DNA from: DASZGI01 sp035938995
Lineage (GTDB): Bacteria > Actinomycetota > Actinomycetes > Streptomycetales > Catenulisporaceae
Assembly (NCBI RefSeq): GCF_035938995.1
Contig: NZ_DASZGI010000406.1
Coordinates: 1 to 14,282, forward strand
Direction of reading: 5' to 3'
Length of the DNA stretch: 14,282 nucleotides
Part shown: piece by piece, positions 7,638-13,936 of the stretch
Position numbering within the stretch: the first letter of the stretch is position 1
Layout: each line of letters starts with the position of its first letter
The notes under the pieces: generated by a model
The model's database searches: none
The model's input: only the letters and a program-made list of their open reading frames with translations
Told to the model about the DNA's origin: nothing
Program-made: the position numbers and the translations under genes

Positions 7638-7904
7638 CCCGGCCGCGTCCAGCAGCCGGTTGCGCTCGACCTGGCTGATCGCCGTCCAACGGGTGGAGCG
7701 GATCGCGCCCTCGAGGGCCAGCAGCGTGTGCACGCATTCCTCGCTCGGCGTCTGTTCCGCGATCATCGACCACACCTGCAGCGAGCCGAGCTGTCTGAGC
7801 TGCTCGAGGGTGTCGATTCCGACCGAGCGGAGGCGCTCGGAGAGCACCGGGCCTATGTTGACCGCCCGGTCCGTCGGCGTCCCCCGCGTCGATCCCACCG
7901 CCAT
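7629..7904 (-). CDS. Stand-alone TfoX C-terminal domain protein
   Basis: 91 aa from ATG 7902-7904. The body reads NIGPVLSERLRSVGIDTLEQ, then LRQLGSLQVW, LLALEGAIRSTRW and ERNRLLDAAGL, the pattern of the TfoX/Sxy C-terminal domain (PF04994: N-x-G-x-x-x-x-x-L-x-x-x-GI, LxxLG, LxALEGAxxxxxW). The fold is helix-hairpin-helix-like and presumably binds nucleic acid or protein. The TfoX N-terminal domain is absent. In gamma-proteobacteria full-length TfoX/Sxy promotes competence gene expression; stand-alone domains in actinobacteria have no established role. The start has GAGGAAGG about 10 nt upstream; an in-frame ATG at 8030 with GAGG 8 nt upstream would add 42 basic, low-complexity residues and cannot be excluded. 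It is divergent from the SMR exporter and convergent with the wall-binding protein. Confidence 0.8.
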   Translation of the reverse strand: MAVGSTRGTPTDRAVNIGPVLSERLRSVGIDTLEQLRQLGSLQVWSMIAEQTPSEECVHTLLALEGAIRSTRWTAISQVERNRLLDAAGLR

Positions 7905-8123
7905 GGCCGCACGCCCTTCCTCGATGTCCGCGCCGGGCCGGAAGCGGCCGCGTCGGCTCTTTCCTCGAGATTCGCCCACCGAACCGGCGGCGTCCAGCCT
8001 GGTCGTCCTTCCGACTGACGCGGCATTCATCCGCTTTGCCTCTTTTGCCGGGACACGCCGAAGGAGAGCCTTTTCCCCGTTATCGACGGACTCCTCGTCA
8101 CGGCCCGTCCGAATCAACGCGGA

Positions 8124-8152
8124 TTGCGCGGTTCGGGGTGTCCCCGGACACT
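8124..8152 (+). promoter_or_regulatory. Candidate promoter with overlapping operator for the SMR gene
   Basis: TTGCGC (8124-8129), 17-bp spacer, GACACT (8147-8152), then 6 nt to the ATG at 8159, a leaderless layout. A perfect inverted repeat, GTGTCC-CC-GGACAC (8138-8151), fills the spacer and overlaps the -10, where a bound repressor would block polymerase. CCCC at 8142-8145 can alternatively pair with GGGG at 8154-8157. No guanidine riboswitch consensus was recognised in 7905-8158. Confidence 0.45.
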
Positions 8153-8158
8153 TGGGGC

Positions 8159-8482
8159 ATGGCTTGGCTCCTGGTCGTCGTCGCCGGCTTGCTGGAGATG
8201 GGGTTCGCCGTATGCCTCAAGCAGAGCCACGGCTTCTCCAGACCCTGGCCCACGTTCGGCTTCGCTCTGTTCGCGATCGGCTCGTTCGGCCTGCTCACGC
8301 TGGCGCTCAAGCGGCTCGAGATCGGACCGGCGTATGCCGTGTGGACGGGAATCGGCGCGGCGGGAACAGTCGTCTTCGGAATGTTGTTCTTGGGCGAAGG
8401 CGTATCGGCCGCCAAACTGGTGTCGGTGGGTCTGATCGTGATCGGGGTGATCGGGCTCAACCTCTTCGGGGCGGTGCATTGA
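8159..8482 (+). CDS. gdx: SMR-family exporter, Gdx/SugE (guanidinium) type
   Basis: 107 aa, typical of small multidrug resistance proteins: four TM helices (about 2-20, 30-49, 57-79, 84-104) acting as an antiparallel dimer in the inner membrane. Glu13 (AGLLEMGFA) is the essential proton/substrate carboxylate. The subtype follows from GFSRPWP after helix 1, SFGLLTLALK in helix 2 and GPAYAVWTGIGAAGT in helix 3: YAVWTGIGA is typical of Gdx (formerly SugE), where EmrE-type proteins have YAIWxGxG with other residues. Known of the subtype: proton-coupled export of guanidinium. Many gdx genes are under guanidine riboswitches, but none is apparent here. The gene is single, not one of a paired SMR set. 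It is divergent from the TfoX-C gene; downstream, CCGGT-N5-ACCGG (8588-8602) might end the transcript. Confidence 0.93.
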   Translation: MAWLLVVVAGLLEMGFAVCLKQSHGFSRPWPTFGFALFAIGSFGLLTLALKRLEIGPAYAVWTGIGAAGTVVFGMLFLGEGVSAAKLVSVGLIVIGVIGLNLFGAVH

Positions 8483-8710
8483 ACGGGAGCGGGTTGAGCG
8501 GGCGCGGATTGGGCGACCGTAGATTGAACCGCCGGTTGGTGGGTGCCCGTGTAGCCCGGAGGAGGTGTGTGGGCGGGCTGTGATCGGCCGGTTACCGACC
8601 GGAACATTGTGCGGCTTAAATATCGATCCTGTGTCAGAACCGTCCGACGTGGTATGGGACTGCTGCTCAGCGACTATCTTGTGCGGCGTAAGGAAGAGCA
8701 AGGAGGGGCC
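8483..8710. other. Intergenic stretch before the J-domain gene
   Basis: Contains a 9-bp direct repeat TTGTGCGGC at 8607-8615 and 8679-8687 (72 bp apart, each followed by KTAA) and the less GC-rich segment TTAAATATCGAT near 8616-8627, which may belong to a promoter. The J-domain frame is open through it from GTG 8567, but codon use there is poor. Confidence 0.4.
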
Positions 8711-9760
8711 ATGGACGTCGCCGATGCGACGCCCTCGCTGGAGGAGACGGTGGCCTCGGCCGAGGCGGGACTGGCCGAAGCGCAGATCGCCCTCGAAGTC
8801 ACCAGGGTCGATCTCGACCGTCTCACCAGGATGCATCACCATCACCTGGGTCCGCTGTACGACCGGCTGGACCAGCTCGACCTGCTCATCGCGGAGGCCC
8901 GGGCGGCTGCCGGCGACGCAGAGGCAGCCCGTCGCGCGTACGCGCTGCGCTACGGGTCGGATGCGCCTGTGCCTTTCGATCCTTTGACCGACCCGCTCGC
9001 GGAACCCGAGCCGCAGCAGCCGCAGATCGATCCGGATTACGCGAGCACGCTGCGCTTCACGGAGTCCGCCGAGCCGGCCAAGGCCGACGATCCGGCGAAG
9101 GCGGTGCAGCGGCTTTACCGGGACCTGGCCCGCCGCGTCCATCCGGACCTGGCGCAGGATCCGGTGGAGAAGGAACGGCGCAACGCGTTCATAGCGCGGG
9201 TGAATGACGCCTACAAGCGCGGCGACCTGTACGAGCTGCAGCGGCTCGCCGAGGAGTGGGCCGTGATCAGCGCGAACGGGCCGGAGGTCGGTACCCCGGA
9301 GCGAGGGCTCTGGCTGCGCCAGCGGCTGATATGGCTGCGCGCCCGCGTCGCCGAGGCCCGGGTGGAGCAGGAGACACTGCTGTCCAGCCCGCTCGGGCAG
9401 GTCCTCGCAGAGTTCGGACCCGCGCGGGCGCTCGACGTGCTCTACGCCCGGCTCTGGGAGACGATCCAGCTCAAGGAACAGGAGCTGAATCTGATCTATG
9501 CGACCCCGGATGCGGGCACCGGCCACGGGATGGCGATCGGCGTTGCCCAACCGCTGAACGGATCCAACGGGCACGCACATCAGTTGCTGGACGAACATCA
9601 GTACCAAATGCATCAACCGCAATATCAGTACCCCTATGACCCGGAGTCACAGGAGTCATATCCGACTCAGGGTTATCAGACACAACTTCAGCAGATCCAG
9701 TTCTCGCAGCCCGCGCAGCCGCAGCCGGTCGAGCAGCCCGGGCAGGGCTTCTTCGGCTGA
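8711..9760 (+). CDS. J-domain protein with coiled coils and Q/Y-rich tail
   Basis: 349 aa from ATG 8711, chosen for the excellent Shine-Dalgarno AAGGAGG (8700-8706) over the open extension upstream. Order: an N-terminal coiled coil (about 10-75) with a His run MHHHHLG (41-47); an acidic/proline linker (85-128); a J domain (about 129-180) with LYRDLARRVHPDLAQDPVEK and the catalytic HPD triad at 144-146; a charged helical section (195-260) suited to coiled-coil formation; and a tail (about 296-345) very rich in Gln, Tyr and Pro (HQYQMHQPQYQYPYD). J domains stimulate Hsp70 (DnaK) ATPase and deliver clients; the Gly/Phe and zinc-finger parts of DnaJ are absent, so this is a class C co-chaperone. 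No TM segment: cytosolic. It is monocistronic, closed by a strong terminator at 9786. Client and role are unknown. Confidence 0.88.
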   Translation: MDVADATPSLEETVASAEAGLAEAQIALEVTRVDLDRLTRMHHHHLGPLYDRLDQLDLLIAEARAAAGDAEAARRAYALRYGSDAPVPFDPLTDPLAEPEPQQPQIDPDYASTLRFTESAEPAKADDPAKAVQRLYRDLARRVHPDLAQDPVEKERRNAFIARVNDAYKRGDLYELQRLAEEWAVISANGPEVGTPERGLWLRQRLIWLRARVAEARVEQETLLSSPLGQVLAEFGPARALDVLYARLWETIQLKEQELNLIYATPDAGTGHGMAIGVAQPLNGSNGHAHQLLDEHQYQMHQPQYQYPYDPESQESYPTQGYQTQLQQIQFSQPAQPQPVEQPGQGFFG

Positions 9761-9785
9761 GCCGCGATCGCCGCGTGTCCGACAG

Positions 9786-9819
9786 ATCGCCGTGTGCTCA
9801 GCACACGGCGATGCTTTTT
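9786..9819 (+). terminator. Rho-independent terminator of the J-domain gene
   Basis: ATCGCCGTGTGC and GCACACGGCGAT pair perfectly over 12 bp around the loop TCA, followed 2 nt later by TTTTT (9815-9819). It starts 26 bp after the stop codon. The T-run is on the plus strand; the hairpin may also act for the minus-strand hydrolase gene ending at 9836. Confidence 0.93.
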
Positions 9820-9835
9820 GCGCCTCCGCCCGTCC

Positions 9836-10789
9836 TCAGTCGAGCCCGGCGGCCACCGCGCGGCCGGTCGCCCGGTCGAGCAAGTACGGGTAGATGTCCC
9901 CCGAGCCGCTGCGGATCTCGATGATCTCGTCCTCGATGCCGGAGCCGAAGCGGTCGGTCAGCTGCGGGGCGGCCATCGCGGTCGGGTCCGAGTCAGCCAC
10001 GATGTTGAACCAGCGGCGCACGGAGGCCGGCCAGTGCCCCTGCCCGCTGCGCGGGGCGGGCTCCAGCCGGGCGAAGACCTCGTCGGACCCGCACATCGGC
10101 GCCGAGAGGGTCACGAGCGTGACGGAGGCGGCGTCGCCGAGCGCGCAGAGCGCCTCGTAGGCGACCAGGGCGCCGAGGCCGTGGCCGACCACGACCCGCG
10201 CGGCGGGCCCGATCACGCTCTGCGTCCGGTCGCGGGCCTCGTGCCGGAACTTCTGGTCGGTCAGATAGCGGCCGAGCATGCGGGCTTCGAGCAGCGGCAG
10301 CTCGGGCGAGCCGCCGAAGTAAGGGCTCGCACCGAGTCCGTGTACCGCGGATTCGACGTCGAAGAGTGCCGGGTCCTCGGCCGGCTGGCCGTCGACCTGG
10401 CCGATCCTGGTGGCCGCGTTCCACCACCAGCGCAGCACCTCGGTCGCCAACCGCGCCGCGTCCGAGGAGACCTCGCGGGCCGAGGCGGCCCCGTCGGACG
10501 GCCGGTTCGCCGCCTCGGCGAGGTCGAGCACGGTGATCTGCTCGGGGCCCGGCACCCGGCCGCGCACGGCGCGCACCGAGGAGATCAGCGAGTTGACGAC
10601 GCGCTGGGTGGGGTCGGTCTTCTCGGCGCCGAGCACGCGCCCGACCCGGCCGCGCCAGCCGGGCCGCCGCTCGCCGGGATCCTGCGTCTGCGCGCCGCCG
10701 CCCGCCCTGCCTGCCACCGCCGCCCCGTCGCCCGGATCGCCCTCCGGGGCGGGGTGCGTCGGCGCCGGTACCACGACTACGAGCGTCAC
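9836..10789 (-). CDS. Alpha/beta-hydrolase-fold protein lacking the nucleophile serine
   Basis: 317 aa from GTG 10787-10789 (AGGGGG about 6 nt upstream; the frame is open 30 nt further). It opens with a beta strand (TLVVVVPAP), has a Gly/Ala/Arg-rich variable part (18-60), and from about 170 matches a recurrent actinobacterial hydrolase layout: ARMLGRYLTDQKFRHEARDR, IGPAARVVVGHGLGALVAYE, LVTLSAPMCG, WPASVRRWFNIVADSDP, and YPYLLDRATGRAVAAGL. Homologues known to me have the elbow G-H-S-L-G with the serine nucleophile; here it is G202-H-G204-L-G206. The usual histidine before the final PYL is also not seen (GDIYPYL). The expected catalytic triad is thus missing and the protein may be a non-catalytic binding protein. 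No signal peptide is convincing. It is isolated: upstream is a 407-bp gene-free stretch with GCACsGTGTTsG words. Confidence 0.78.
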   Translation of the reverse strand: MTLVVVVPAPTHPAPEGDPGDGAAVAGRAGGGAQTQDPGERRPGWRGRVGRVLGAEKTDPTQRVVNSLISSVRAVRGRVPGPEQITVLDLAEAANRPSDGAASAREVSSDAARLATEVLRWWWNAATRIGQVDGQPAEDPALFDVESAVHGLGASPYFGGSPELPLLEARMLGRYLTDQKFRHEARDRTQSVIGPAARVVVGHGLGALVAYEALCALGDAASVTLVTLSAPMCGSDEVFARLEPAPRSGQGHWPASVRRWFNIVADSDPTAMAAPQLTDRFGSGIEDEIIEIRSGSGDIYPYLLDRATGRAVAAGLD

Positions 10790-11196
10790 CCTGAACCCCC
10801 TCGAAAGTCGGTGCCACACTCACCACGCTCGAGCCGAACACGGTGCCTGTGTCCCTAGAGCCCGCTTCCTCCACCTTGTGTGATTCCAACACCGTGCGGG
10901 GCTGCAACACCCTGTCCGGTGCCAACTTAGTCCGCTGCTCACACATCCGCACCGCGGCGTCCGGCACCGCTCCCTTGGCCGAACGCGGGGTGCCATCGGG
11001 CGCGCCTGTGCACCCGAACCCGACCTGTGGCCGTCCCGCTCCAGCTCACCGCCCCCTGACGGGAAGCCGGACGGCAGAGACGGCCGCGTGGCCTAGCGTA
11101 ACGGAGTTAGGACGTGAAGTGAGTACCGCAGACGAAATTCCTACGGCAACGTGCAGACGCAAAGTGCGTGCGCGAAAGGCTCATCCCTGTAAGCCT
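10790..11196. other. Gene-free stretch upstream of the hydrolase gene
   Basis: Both flanking genes are on the minus strand. Three related words sit at 10835-10847 (CGAACACGGTGCC), 10887-10897 (CAACACCGTGC) and 10905-10917 (CAACACCCTGTCC), resembling the repeat units in front of thiC. Further along, 11060-11200 is less GC-rich. A plus-strand GTG at 11119 with AGGA 6 nt upstream opens a 54-codon frame, but its codon use is poor and it runs antisense into the pheA end, so I do not call it a gene. No terminator or promoter could be fixed. Confidence 0.5.
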
Positions 11197-12135
11197 TCAG
11201 CAGGCCTTACCGTCGCGCACCGAGGCGACCCATTTCGCGGCCTCGTCGAACTCGTCGTCGCTGGTGCCGCGCCGCACCGGTGATCCCCGGCCGTCCGCGC
11301 GCGGGTACGAGCCGAGGTACCGCACGTTCGCACAGGAGCGGCGCAGCCCAGACAGAGCATCACCGACGCGGGCGTCGGCGATGTGGCCCTCGCAGTCGAT
11401 GAAGAAGAAGTAGCTGCCCATCCCCTGGCCGGTCGGGCGGGACTCGATCCGGCAGAGGTTCACGCCCCGGGTCGCGAAGTGCTCGAGGATCTCCATCAGC
11501 TCGCCGGGGTGGTTGTCCTGCAGGCCGACGGTGACCGAGGTCTTGTCGAGGCCGGTGCGGTCCGGGATCGCTCCGGGCCGGGTGACCTGGACGAATCTGG
11601 TCTGGGCGCCGTCCACGTCGTGCACCGCGTCGGCGAGCACCACCAGGCCGTAGCGGTCGGCGGCGAAGGCGCCGGCGAGGGCGGCGTCGTACACGCCGTC
11701 GCGCACCTGGCCGGCGGCGTGCGCGTTGGACGTCGCCGCCTCCCAGCGGGCGTCCGGCAGGTGCTCGCCGAGCCAGCGGCGGCACTGCGGCCCGGCGACG
11801 GTGTGGCTGGCCACCGTCTTGATGTCCTCGAGCCGGGTGCCGGGCCGGGCCAGGAGGGCGAACGAGATCGGCAGCAGCAGCTCGCGCACGATCACGAGCG
11901 GCTCGCCGGTGGCCAATTCGTCCATCGTCGCGGTGACCGCGCCCTCGACGGAGCTCTCCATCGCGACCACGGCGGCCGCGCATTCGCCGCAGCGGACTGC
12001 GTCGAGCGCTGCGGGAACCGTGGGGTAGGGCACGGCCTCGACGGAATCAGACTCCGGCAGCGAGAGCAGCGCGGCCTCGGTGAAGGTGCCTTCGGGGCCG
12101 AGGTAGGCGTAGCGCGGGACGGATTGGACTGGCAT
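11197..12135 (-). CDS. pheA: Prephenate dehydratase with ACT domain
   Basis: 312 aa. Converts prephenate to phenylpyruvate, the committed step to phenylalanine, in the cytosol. The catalytic domain (about 8-185) shows YLGPEGTFTEAALL (11-24), AMESSVEGAVTATMD (58-72), TSNAHAAG (135-142) and GAQTRFVQV (176-184), whose TRF triad (179-181) is essential in the family. The ACT domain (about 198-275) has GELMEILEHFATRGVNL and IESRPTGQGMGSYFFFIDC; the ESRP motif is part of the phenylalanine-binding site, so feedback inhibition is expected. It is a mono-functional enzyme without a chorismate mutase domain, as usual in actinobacteria. The C-terminal 35 residues are a charged extension. The ATG (12133-12135) has no Shine-Dalgarno; TACCGT lies 6 nt upstream, suggesting a leaderless mRNA. 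Divergent from the RsbW-like gene. Confidence 0.97.
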   Translation of the reverse strand: MPVQSVPRYAYLGPEGTFTEAALLSLPESDSVEAVPYPTVPAALDAVRCGECAAAVVAMESSVEGAVTATMDELATGEPLVIVRELLLPISFALLARPGTRLEDIKTVASHTVAGPQCRRWLGEHLPDARWEAATSNAHAAGQVRDGVYDAALAGAFAADRYGLVVLADAVHDVDGAQTRFVQVTRPGAIPDRTGLDKTSVTVGLQDNHPGELMEILEHFATRGVNLCRIESRPTGQGMGSYFFFIDCEGHIADARVGDALSGLRRSCANVRYLGSYPRADGRGSPVRRGTSDDEFDEAAKWVASVRDGKAC

Positions 12136-12141
12136 GGGCCC

Positions 12142-12160
12142 ACGGTACTGCGTTACGCAG
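12142..12160 (-). promoter_or_regulatory. pheA -10 box with adjacent inverted repeat
   Basis: TACCGT (12142-12147, minus strand) ends 6 nt before the ATG. Immediately upstream is a perfect 6+1+6 inverted repeat CTGCGT-T-ACGCAG (12148-12160), between the -10 and where a -35 would lie, a typical operator position. No TTG-type -35 is visible. Confidence 0.45.
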
Positions 12161-12198
12161 GAGTGCTGATGGCCGGTTTCGGCATGCGGTCGGGGAGG

Positions 12199-12213
12199 AC
12201 GATTCGGAATCGT
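12199..12213. promoter_or_regulatory. Inverted repeat ACGATTC-G-GAATCGT
   Basis: A perfect 7+1+7 inverted repeat midway in the 215-bp gap between divergent pheA and the ATPase gene. GATTCGG recurs at 12243-12249. It is a candidate regulator site for either gene; the regulator is unknown. Confidence 0.4.
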
Positions 12214-12350
12214 TTGGACCCACCGGGCGCGGCCGTCCGGGTGATTCGGTCACGACACGGTGTCGGTTTTCCCGCGCTTTGCGCGCGTATGAATCCTGGC
12301 GAGCGGTAATACGTAACTGCGTGCCCGTCGACCGTGGGAGGTTGTGGCTC

Positions 12351-12860
12351 GTGGACGTCAACTGGACCCTGCTGCTGCCGCGCGAGGCGGAGAGCGTGGG
12401 CAAGGCGCGACGTATGCTGCGGGATACCGCGACGCTCGCCGGGGTGGATCCCGAGGTGTCCTTCGACCTCGGCGTGGCGTTGACCGAGGCGTGCGCGAAC
12501 GTGATCGAGCACGCGGGTCAGGCGGAGGGCTACTGGGTCGCGGCGGGGATCAGCTCGGACCGCTGTTGGATCGACGTGATCGACAACGGGGTGGGCTTCG
12601 CGCCGCGGCGGCTGACCGAGCACGCCGCCGGGACGTCGCGGTGGCAGTGGGCGCGGATCGCGCCGGTGCCCACCCAGGAGGCGCCGGCGCCGCAGTCGGC
12701 CGTCTCGCAGGCGTCGGTCTCGCAGATGTCCGAGAGCGGGCGCGGCCTGATGCTCATCGAGGCGCTCTGCGACCGTGTGGACATCCGCAACCACCCAGCG
12801 CGTGGCGCGATGATCCACTTCGAGCGCGATCTCAAGCCCCAAACGCAACTTGCCGCCTGA
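12351..12860 (+). CDS. RsbW-like ATP-binding protein (HATPase_c)
   Basis: 169 aa from GTG 12351, chosen because GGGAGG lies 9 nt upstream and the domain begins right after. It has the GHKL fold of anti-sigma-factor kinases: an opening helix (REAESVGKARRML), N box VALTEACANVIEHA (42-55; E46, N50), G1 box IDVIDNGVGF (74-83), and G2 box SESGRGLMLIEALCD (127-141). All three boxes are intact, so ATP binding is expected. Compared with typical RsbW/SpoIIAB, the segment between G1 and G2 (about 90-126) is enlarged by a Pro/Gln/Ser-rich insert (VPTQEAPAPQSAVSQASVSQ). Known of the family: serine kinases of anti-anti-sigma factors that hold a sigma factor. No sigma factor or STAS protein is adjacent, so the partner must be elsewhere. 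Cytosolic. It stands alone, divergent from pheA. Confidence 0.88.
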   Translation: MDVNWTLLLPREAESVGKARRMLRDTATLAGVDPEVSFDLGVALTEACANVIEHAGQAEGYWVAAGISSDRCWIDVIDNGVGFAPRRLTEHAAGTSRWQWARIAPVPTQEAPAPQSAVSQASVSQMSESGRGLMLIEALCDRVDIRNHPARGAMIHFERDLKPQTQLAA

Positions 12861-12959
12861 GCTCGCGACCCTGAGGACCGGCTCGTCGAAGACTTCGCGA
12901 CCCCGAGCACGTCGCAGATCCACAGGCCGAGCGCCCGGCGCCCGGCCGAAGTCCATCCT

Positions 12960-12965
12960 TACGAT
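12960..12965 (+). promoter_or_regulatory. -10 box of mobA (leaderless layout)
   Basis: TACGAT ends 6 nt before the ATG at 12972. No Shine-Dalgarno precedes that ATG. A -35 could not be recognised. Confidence 0.45.
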
Positions 12966-12971
12966 GTTCGT

Positions 12972-13613
12972 ATGGGCAGATCTGCGCCTGACCGCGCTTC
13001 GTTCGACCCCACCCCGTTCGACGCCGCACCGTTCGACGCTGTGGTGCTCGCCGGGGGCCGGGCGCGCAGGCTGGGCGGCGCCGACAAACCGATGGTGGAG
13101 GTCGGCGGAACGGCTCTGCTCGATCGAGTTCTGGACGCCTGCGCACAGGCGGGCGCGCAGCGTGCGATCGTCGTCGGCCCGGAACGGCCGATCGCGCACG
13201 CGGTCACGTGGGTAAGCGAGCAGCCGCCTGGCAGCGGCCCGGCCGCTGCGCTCGCCGCTGCCTTGGAGTCCTGTGCGCACGACTGGGTCGGAGTCTTCGC
13301 GGCCGATCTCCCCTTCCTCGACGCGGACACTATCCATAGCCTGTGGATAACTATCGAGTTCGCGGAATCCGCCCACGACGGCGCGGTCGTTCTCGACGAG
13401 GACGGCCGAGAGCAGTGGCTCGCCGCGCTCTACCGGCGCGCCACCCTCGAAAACGCGGTCGCGCGGATCGGCGATGATCAGCTTGTCGGCCTGCCGTTGC
13501 GCCGGTTGGTAGGCGATCTGCGCCTGCTGCACGTGAAGGGGCGGTCGCGGGCGCTGATGGACTGCGACACCTGGGAGGATGTGGACTCGGCGCGCCGGAT
13601 CGCCGACGGCTGA
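12972..13613 (+). CDS. mobA: Molybdenum cofactor guanylyltransferase (MobA-like)
   Basis: 213 aa. MobA-type enzymes add GMP from GTP to molybdopterin cofactor to give the dinucleotide form used by bacterial molybdoenzymes. Seen: the nucleotide-binding signature VVLAGGRARRLGGADKPMVE (24-43), EQPPGSGPAAALAAAL (83-98), and the metal-binding FAADLPFL (109-116), the order and spacing of the NTP_transf_3 family. A related cytidylyltransferase (MocA) is the main alternative. The N-terminal 22 residues are extra and contain the repeat SFDPTP-FDAAP-FDAVV, encoded by a 15-bp tandem repeat. The ATG 12972 has a TACGAT box 6 nt upstream and no ribosome binding site; no better internal start was seen. The DUF6457 gene follows 35 bp later. 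In many actinobacteria a DUF6457 domain accompanies MobA, which supports the assignment. Confidence 0.88.
   Translation: MGRSAPDRASFDPTPFDAAPFDAVVLAGGRARRLGGADKPMVEVGGTALLDRVLDACAQAGAQRAIVVGPERPIAHAVTWVSEQPPGSGPAAALAAALESCAHDWVGVFAADLPFLDADTIHSLWITIEFAESAHDGAVVLDEDGREQWLAALYRRATLENAVARIGDDQLVGLPLRRLVGDLRLLHVKGRSRALMDCDTWEDVDSARRIADG
13000..13044. repeat. Three 15-bp tandem repeats inside mobA
   Basis: CGTTCGACCCCACCC, CGTTCGACGCCGCAC and CGTTCGACGCTGTGG follow each other without gap. They encode residues about 10-24 of the MobA-like protein (FDPTP/FDAAP/FDAVV). The last copy runs into the first conserved beta strand, so the repeat probably grew by duplication of the strand entrance. Confidence 0.65.
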
Positions 13614-13648
13614 CGGCCACAGGAGCGCCCACGAAGGGGATGACACCG

Positions 13649-13936
13649 ATGTTCGAGGCATGGCTGCACGAGGCCGCCACGGAGCTGGGGCACCCGGAGC
13701 TTGAGCTGACCCGCCAGCAGCAGGACGCAGTGCTCGACCTCGCGCGTGCGGCGGCGCACGGTGTGGCCCGTCCGGCCGCCCCGCTCACGACCTTCCTCGC
13801 CGGCTACGTGCTCGGCGCTCAAGGCGGCTTGGGCGGCCTTGAGGACCTCGTTGCCCGCCTTTCCGCGGCGGCCGACGCGCGCGGCGCCGCAGCGTCCGAA
13901 TCTGGAACTGATACCCCCTCAGAATCCTCAAACTGA
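13649..13936 (+). CDS. DUF6457 domain protein
   Basis: 95 aa from ATG 13649, which has AAGGGG 9 nt upstream; ATG 13640 in frame would have its purine run directly abutting and is less likely. The core MFEAWLHEAATELGHPELEL and AVLDLARAAAHGVARPAAPL then TTFLAGYVLGAQGG matches DUF6457, a small helical domain found beside or fused to MobA-like proteins in actinobacteria. It has no catalytic residues that I can name; an accessory role in molybdenum cofactor synthesis is inferred from linkage (35 bp after mobA, same operon). The C-terminal tail (about 75-95, Ala/Ser/Thr-rich, ending TDTPSESSN) overlaps the 5' edge of a potassium-channel relic in another frame, so the present stop codon may be a by-product of the deletion that created the relic. 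Confidence 0.8.
   Translation: MFEAWLHEAATELGHPELELTRQQQDAVLDLARAAAHGVARPAAPLTTFLAGYVLGAQGGLGGLEDLVARLSAAADARGAAASESGTDTPSESSN

Noticed and set aside
7905..8158. Guanidine riboswitch in front of the Gdx-type gene.
   Set aside because: Neither the paired ACGR-loop hairpins of guanidine-II nor the pseudoknot words of guanidine-III were found by eye.
8567..8710. 48-residue N-terminal extension of the J-domain protein from GTG 8567 behind GGAGGAGG.
   Set aside because: Spacing to that GTG is too short and codon use is poor; AAGGAGG in front of ATG 8711 is far better.
11119..11283. 54-codon plus-strand frame with AGGA 6 nt before GTG and a basic, Cys-containing start.
   Set aside because: Third-position GC is low for this genome and a third of it is antisense to pheA; no homologue recognised.
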